This document shows positions 5,555-9,318 of a DNA stretch of 9,318 bases, piece after piece. A program made the position numbers and the translations under genes. Every line of letters begins with the position of its first letter. Positions within the stretch are counted from its first letter, which is position 1. The DNA is from an uncultured Pedobacter sp. (GTDB lineage: Bacteria; Bacteroidota; Bacteroidia; Sphingobacteriales; Sphingobacteriaceae): NCBI RefSeq assembly GCF_946479715.1, contig NZ_CAMLHF010000211.1, forward strand, positions 1 to 9,318. Reading direction: 5' to 3'. The notes under the pieces were generated by a model that saw only the letters and a list, made by a program, of their open reading frames with translations, made no database searches and had not been told where the DNA came from.

Positions 5555-8500
5555 ATGAATCAATTCATTAAGTCGATCATAAATTTTTCCCTTAAAAATA
5601 AATACTTTGTATTTTTTGCCACCTTTATTTTAGTGCTGGCAGGGTATCTGAGTTTCAAGCATACCACTATTGAAGCTTTTCCGGATGTAACCAATACCAA
5701 TATAACCATCATCACACAGTGGCCTGGCCGCAGTGCCGAAGAGGTTGAAAAGTTTGTTACCCGGCCGCTAGAAATTGCAATGAATCCAACTGAGAAAAGA
5801 ACAAGTATCCGTTCTTCTTCTTTATTTGGGCTGTCGGTAGTTAAAATCACATTTGAAGACGATGTAGATTATCAATTTGCAAGGGTTCAGGTCAACAACC
5901 ACCTTGATGAGGCCGACCTGCCTTCGGGCGCAAAGCCAGAAGTACAACCCCCATATGGTCCTACCGGCGAGATTTTCCGCTATACGCTTCAAAGTGATAA
6001 GAAATCGGTTAGGGAGCTAAAAACTTTGCAGGATTGGGTAGTGGAACGGGAGCTGCTATCAGTACCGGGCATCGCCGATGTGGTAAGCTTTGGCGGGGAA
6101 GTTAAAACATATCAAATCACAGTTGATCCCCAAAAATCATTACAATACGGAGTAACTGCTACGGAACTTTTCGAAGCTGTTTCTAAAAGCAACATTAATG
6201 TTGGTGGCGATGTGATTGAGCAAAGCGGGCAAGCTTATGTGGTACGTGGAATTGGTGTACTAAATAATATTGATGAGATCAAAAACATTATTATTGACAA
6301 CTTTAACGGCACACCCGTATATGTTAAAACCATTGCCGAGGTAACAGAATCGGCTCTGCCACGCTTAGGGCAAGTGGGCAGAGACCACGACCCTGATGTA
6401 GTTGAAGGCATTGTAGTGATGCGCAAAGGCGAAAACCCCAGCGAAGTGATCCACAATCTTAAAGAAAAGATTAAAGATGTAAATGAAAACATTTTGCCTG
6501 GTGATGTAAAGATCAGTCCTTTCTATGACCGCGAGAATCTTGTAAACTTTGCCACGCATACAGTAATGCACAACATGCTGGAAGGGATCATCTTTGTTAC
6601 TCTGATTGTGTTCCTGTTTATGGCTGATTGGCGAACCACGCTAATCGTTTCTCTTATTATACCCCTGGCACTCCTTTTTGCTTTTATCTGTTTAAAACTA
6701 AAGGGTATGTCGGCCAACCTGCTTTCTATGGGTGCCATAGATTTCGGGATCATTATAGACGGTGCGGTAGTAATGGTAGAAGGGATTTTTGTCGCCCTCG
6801 ATTACAACTCTCATAAAAACGGCGCCGAGAAATTTAACCGGATGAGTAAACTGGGCATCATTAAAAGAGCTTGTCTCGAAAATGGCAAGGGCATTTTCTT
6901 TGCCAAACTGATTATCATTACCGGTTTAATGCCAATCTTTACTTTTGAAAAAGTAGAAGGTAAAATGTTCTCGCCATTGGCATGGACCCTAAGTTTTGCA
7001 TTATTAGGTGCCTTGTTGCTAACCTTTACATTGGTACCGGCAATGGCTAGTGTATTGCTTAGAAAGAATGTTAAAGAAAAGCACAACATCTTTTTAGAGT
7101 TTCTTACAAAAGTTGTGATGCGGGTTTACACGGCATGCTTTAAAGCTAGAAAACTCGTATTCTGTACAGCCATGGTTATACTGGTTGTCGGTTTATTTAG
7201 TTTTAAATTTCTTGGAACAGAGTTTTTACCTACACTGGACGAGGGCTCAATATATGTAAGAGCCAGTGCTCCGCTAAGTGTTTCACTTAATGAAACTAAA
7301 AAGCTCTCGAACGAAATGCGTAAGATCTTTTTAAGCTTTGAGGAGGTGAAACAGGTAATATCACAAACCGGCAGACCAAACGACGGTACCGATGCTACCG
7401 GATTTTACAATATGGAGTTCCTGGTTGATATTTATCCCAAAGCAGAATGGAAGCGCAAACAAACCAAAGAGGAACTGGTAGAGCGCATGCAGGAAAAACT
7501 TAAGGGTTATCCCGGTATTAGTTTAAACTTTTCTCAACCCATTTCTGATAACGTGGAGGAAGCGGTATCAGGTGTAAAAGGATCTATTGTGGTTAAAATG
7601 TTTGGCAACGATTATTCCTTTATCGAAAAGCATGAACAAGACATATATAACATTTTAAAAACAGTTAATGGGATTGAGGATTTAGGGATTCTTAGAAATC
7701 TGGGACAGCCGGAATTACAGATCAATCTGGATCAAAGTAAAATGGCTTTATATGGGGTTAGAACAGAGGATGCAAACTCCATAATAGAGATGGCCATCGG
7801 CGGTAAAGCTGCTACTCAGATTTATGAGGGAGAGCGTAAATTTGATCTCCGGATCAGATATCCCGAAGATTTCAGAAAGGATGAAGCATCAATTGGTGCC
7901 TTACGGATCCCTACTATTTCCGGTGCCAAAGTTCCACTAAGCGAAATTTCTACCATCCGTAAAATTACCGGGCCAAGCATTATTTACCGCGATAAACATG
8001 AACGCTATGGGGCTATTAAATTCTCTATAAGAGGTCGGGATATGGGTAGCGTAATTGCCGAAGCACAGGCTAAAGTAAAGGCTCAAATTAAGCTCCCTAA
8101 AGAATACAAACTGGAATGGGCAGGTGATTTTGAGAACCAACAAAGAGCTACCAGTCGCTTATCCGAAGCTGTGCCGATCAGTTTATTACTCATATTTTTT
8201 ATCCTGTTTGTATTGTTCGGGAACATCAAAGATTCATTACTGGTGTTAAACAATGTGCCGTTTGCAATGATCGGTGGCATACTAGCACTCCTGGCCACTG
8301 GAGTTAACTTTAATATTTCGGCTGGCATTGGGTTTATTGCACTGTTTGGTATATGCGTGCAAAATGGGGTAATTCTGATTACACGATTTAAAAGTAACAT
8401 GGTAGAATTAAAACATCGTCCGGAGTGGACTTTTGCGGATGCACTGAAAGATGGTGTTGCCAGCAGAATGCGTCCGGTAATTATGACTGCGTTGATGGCT

Positions 8501-8692
8501 GCAATTGGTTTGATGCCAGCTGCACTATCAACCGGAATAGGTTCAGAGGCTTCCAAACCTCTGGCTATTGTAGTTATAGGCGGATTGATCACCAATACAT
8601 TATTTAACCTTTTTGTATACCCAATAGTTGTCTACTGGGCATACCAGAAAAAGGTTAAACATTTACATATATCATCTGTTCCACAGAACTAA
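5555..8692 (+). CDS. czcA: CzcA-type heavy-metal efflux RND pump
   Basis: A 1045-aa inner-membrane proton/cation antiporter, full length for the HME-RND family. TM1 is at about 16-34, a large periplasmic loop follows, the first TM bundle lies at about 340-500, TM7 at about 534-552, then a second loop and a C-terminal bundle. The TM4 signature reads AIDFGIIIDGAVVMVE, with D396, D402 and E409 matching the three proton-relay carboxylates of CzcA. The DFGxxxDGA form belongs to divalent-cation pumps (Zn, Co, Cd, Ni); Cu/Ag pumps have a different motif. The segment LDEGSIYVRA lacks the Met expected at the first CusA metal site, and VEEAVSGVK lacks the third, by eye alignment. VEG replaces the usual VEN after E409. 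Last gene of the operon; no terminator is visible before the convergent neighbour. The exact metal is not determined. Confidence 0.93.
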   Translation: MNQFIKSIINFSLKNKYFVFFATFILVLAGYLSFKHTTIEAFPDVTNTNITIITQWPGRSAEEVEKFVTRPLEIAMNPTEKRTSIRSSSLFGLSVVKITFEDDVDYQFARVQVNNHLDEADLPSGAKPEVQPPYGPTGEIFRYTLQSDKKSVRELKTLQDWVVERELLSVPGIADVVSFGGEVKTYQITVDPQKSLQYGVTATELFEAVSKSNINVGGDVIEQSGQAYVVRGIGVLNNIDEIKNIIIDNFNGTPVYVKTIAEVTESALPRLGQVGRDHDPDVVEGIVVMRKGENPSEVIHNLKEKIKDVNENILPGDVKISPFYDRENLVNFATHTVMHNMLEGIIFVTLIVFLFMADWRTTLIVSLIIPLALLFAFICLKLKGMSANLLSMGAIDFGIIIDGAVVMVEGIFVALDYNSHKNGAEKFNRMSKLGIIKRACLENGKGIFFAKLIIITGLMPIFTFEKVEGKMFSPLAWTLSFALLGALLLTFTLVPAMASVLLRKNVKEKHNIFLEFLTKVVMRVYTACFKARKLVFCTAMVILVVGLFSFKFLGTEFLPTLDEGSIYVRASAPLSVSLNETKKLSNEMRKIFLSFEEVKQVISQTGRPNDGTDATGFYNMEFLVDIYPKAEWKRKQTKEELVERMQEKLKGYPGISLNFSQPISDNVEEAVSGVKGSIVVKMFGNDYSFIEKHEQDIYNILKTVNGIEDLGILRNLGQPELQINLDQSKMALYGVRTEDANSIIEMAIGGKAATQIYEGERKFDLRIRYPEDFRKDEASIGALRIPTISGAKVPLSEISTIRKITGPSIIYRDKHERYGAIKFSIRGRDMGSVIAEAQAKVKAQIKLPKEYKLEWAGDFENQQRATSRLSEAVPISLLLIFFILFVLFGNIKDSLLVLNNVPFAMIGGILALLATGVNFNISAGIGFIALFGICVQNGVILITRFKSNMVELKHRPEWTFADALKDGVASRMRPVIMTALMAAIGLMPAALSTGIGSEASKPLAIVVIGGLITNTLFNLFVYPIVVYWAYQKKVKHLHISSVPQN

Positions 8693-8695
8693 TGC

Positions 8696-9318
8696 CTATA
8701 AGTCCGGTGCTTTGTAAAGTTGTACGCTTGAAAGTACCGGGCAGGCATTTGCATCCAGAATATTTACTCTGATCTTAGTTGTTTTTACAGTAGGGAACAC
8801 CAGGATTCTTTTTCGCCCAATAGTAGTCTGCGTATCTAAAGTTTTAAACTCAGAACCTTCCAGGTATTCTACCGAGAATGATTTCACTCTTTGTCCAAGT
8901 TTAATAAACTCCTGAAGCACAATTCGGTTAAGCTCAGTTTCTTTACCTAAATCTATGGTAATCACTGCATTTTTTACCTGATCATCTGTTGTCCAGTAAG
9001 TCTCGTTGTTACCGTCAGTTAAGTTTTGGCCAGTAAATTTTTTATCCTTTCCTCTGATGTTGCTTACAGTTACTTTCTTGCCTTTCGCCAGATCAGTTTT
9101 ATAAGCAGCATCCAGGTATTTTTTGAATTCCATTAACCTTGTAGAATCTGTTGGATGAATCAAACCATCACGATTTACGGGAACATTTAACAACAGGTTA
9201 CTGTTACGGCCAACGGAAGTATTGTAAATAGATTCCAGCTGATCAAGGGTTTTAACCTGATTATCGGTATTGGCACTATAAAACCATCCTGGTCTGATAG
9301 AAACATCAACCTCTGCAG
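8696..9318 (-). CDS. GH29 alpha-L-fucosidase, C-terminal part (5' end outside window)
   Basis: The last 206 residues of a secreted or periplasmic glycosidase that would release L-fucose from glycans; the catalytic nucleophile and signal peptide lie beyond the right edge. The visible start, AEVDVSIRPGWFY, followed by VKTLDQLESIYNTSVGRN and LLLNVPVNRDGLIH, is typical of the end of the GH29 barrel. From about residue 86 a discoidin (F5/8 type C, CBM32-like) domain follows: KVTVSNIRG, NLTDGNNETYW, AVITIDLGKETELNRIVLQEF, ending in SSVQLYKAP. The frame is open to the window edge, so the apparent TTG start at 9193 is not real. The stop is 3 bp from the convergent pump gene's stop. It is unrelated in function to metal efflux and belongs to glycan use. 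Confidence 0.88.
   Translation of the reverse strand, partial: AEVDVSIRPGWFYSANTDNQVKTLDQLESIYNTSVGRNSNLLLNVPVNRDGLIHPTDSTRLMEFKKYLDAAYKTDLAKGKKVTVSNIRGKDKKFTGQNLTDGNNETYWTTDDQVKNAVITIDLGKETELNRIVLQEFIKLGQRVKSFSVEYLEGSEFKTLDTQTTIGRKRILVFPTVKTTKIRVNILDANACPVLSSVQLYKAPDL

Noticed and set aside
8083..8595. 170-aa open frame on the minus strand inside the pump gene
   Set aside because: It is fully antisense to conserved RND coding sequence and has no recognisable domain; it is a shadow frame.
8696..9193. Complete 165-aa discoidin-domain protein starting at 9193
   Set aside because: The same frame stays open to the window edge and encodes recognisable GH29 fucosidase sequence, so the apparent start is an internal TTG.

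Overview
The window looks like a chromosomal piece of a Bacteroidota genome, probably of the Sphingobacteriaceae/Pedobacter type. This is an inference. It rests on AT-rich DNA, TAnnTTTG-type -7 promoter elements, no visible Shine-Dalgarno sequences, a lipoprotein-type RND adaptor, and an exo-glycosidase gene (GH29 alpha-L-fucosidase) beside the efflux genes. No ribosomal, tRNA or phage marker is present to fix the taxon.

Layout. (1) 1-541, minus strand: a small J-domain protein with a C-terminal KTSC domain, a -7-like box very close to its ATG, and a hairpin followed by a T-rich tract after its stop. (2) 542-1019: a non-coding spacer holding a perfect 12-bp palindrome (705-731) and a striking array of 11-bp units arranged head to head (857-954) that can fold into a long hairpin. 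(3) 1020-8692, plus strand: an OmpR-family response regulator, a sensor histidine kinase split by a frameshift at a run of nine A, a short promoter region with four TTTAAT boxes exactly 11 bp apart, and a three-gene CzcCBA-type RND heavy-metal efflux operon (outer-membrane channel, lipoprotein adaptor, 1045-aa pump). (4) 8696-9318, minus strand: the C-terminal 206 residues of a GH29 alpha-L-fucosidase with a discoidin-like domain, running off the right edge and ending only 3 bp from the pump's stop codon.

How the genes work together. The two-component pair probably senses a periplasmic signal, most likely excess metal. It would then activate the efflux operon through the 11-bp direct repeats directly upstream of the operon's -7 element; 11-bp spacing is the usual geometry for OmpR/PhoB-family regulators. 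The pump carries the DFGxxxDGA signature of divalent-cation HME-RND proteins, so Zn/Co/Cd/Ni-type substrates are more likely than Cu/Ag.

Most interesting points. The kinase frame break sits on overlapping canonical -1 slippery heptamers (A AAA AAA and A AAA AAC) exactly after the second transmembrane helix. Slippage would restore a normal 453-aa kinase, while zero-frame reading gives a 185-aa membrane sensor with no catalytic part. The alternatives are a simple mutation or a homopolymer sequencing error. The 11-bp-unit hairpin at 857-954 has no explanation that I recognise.
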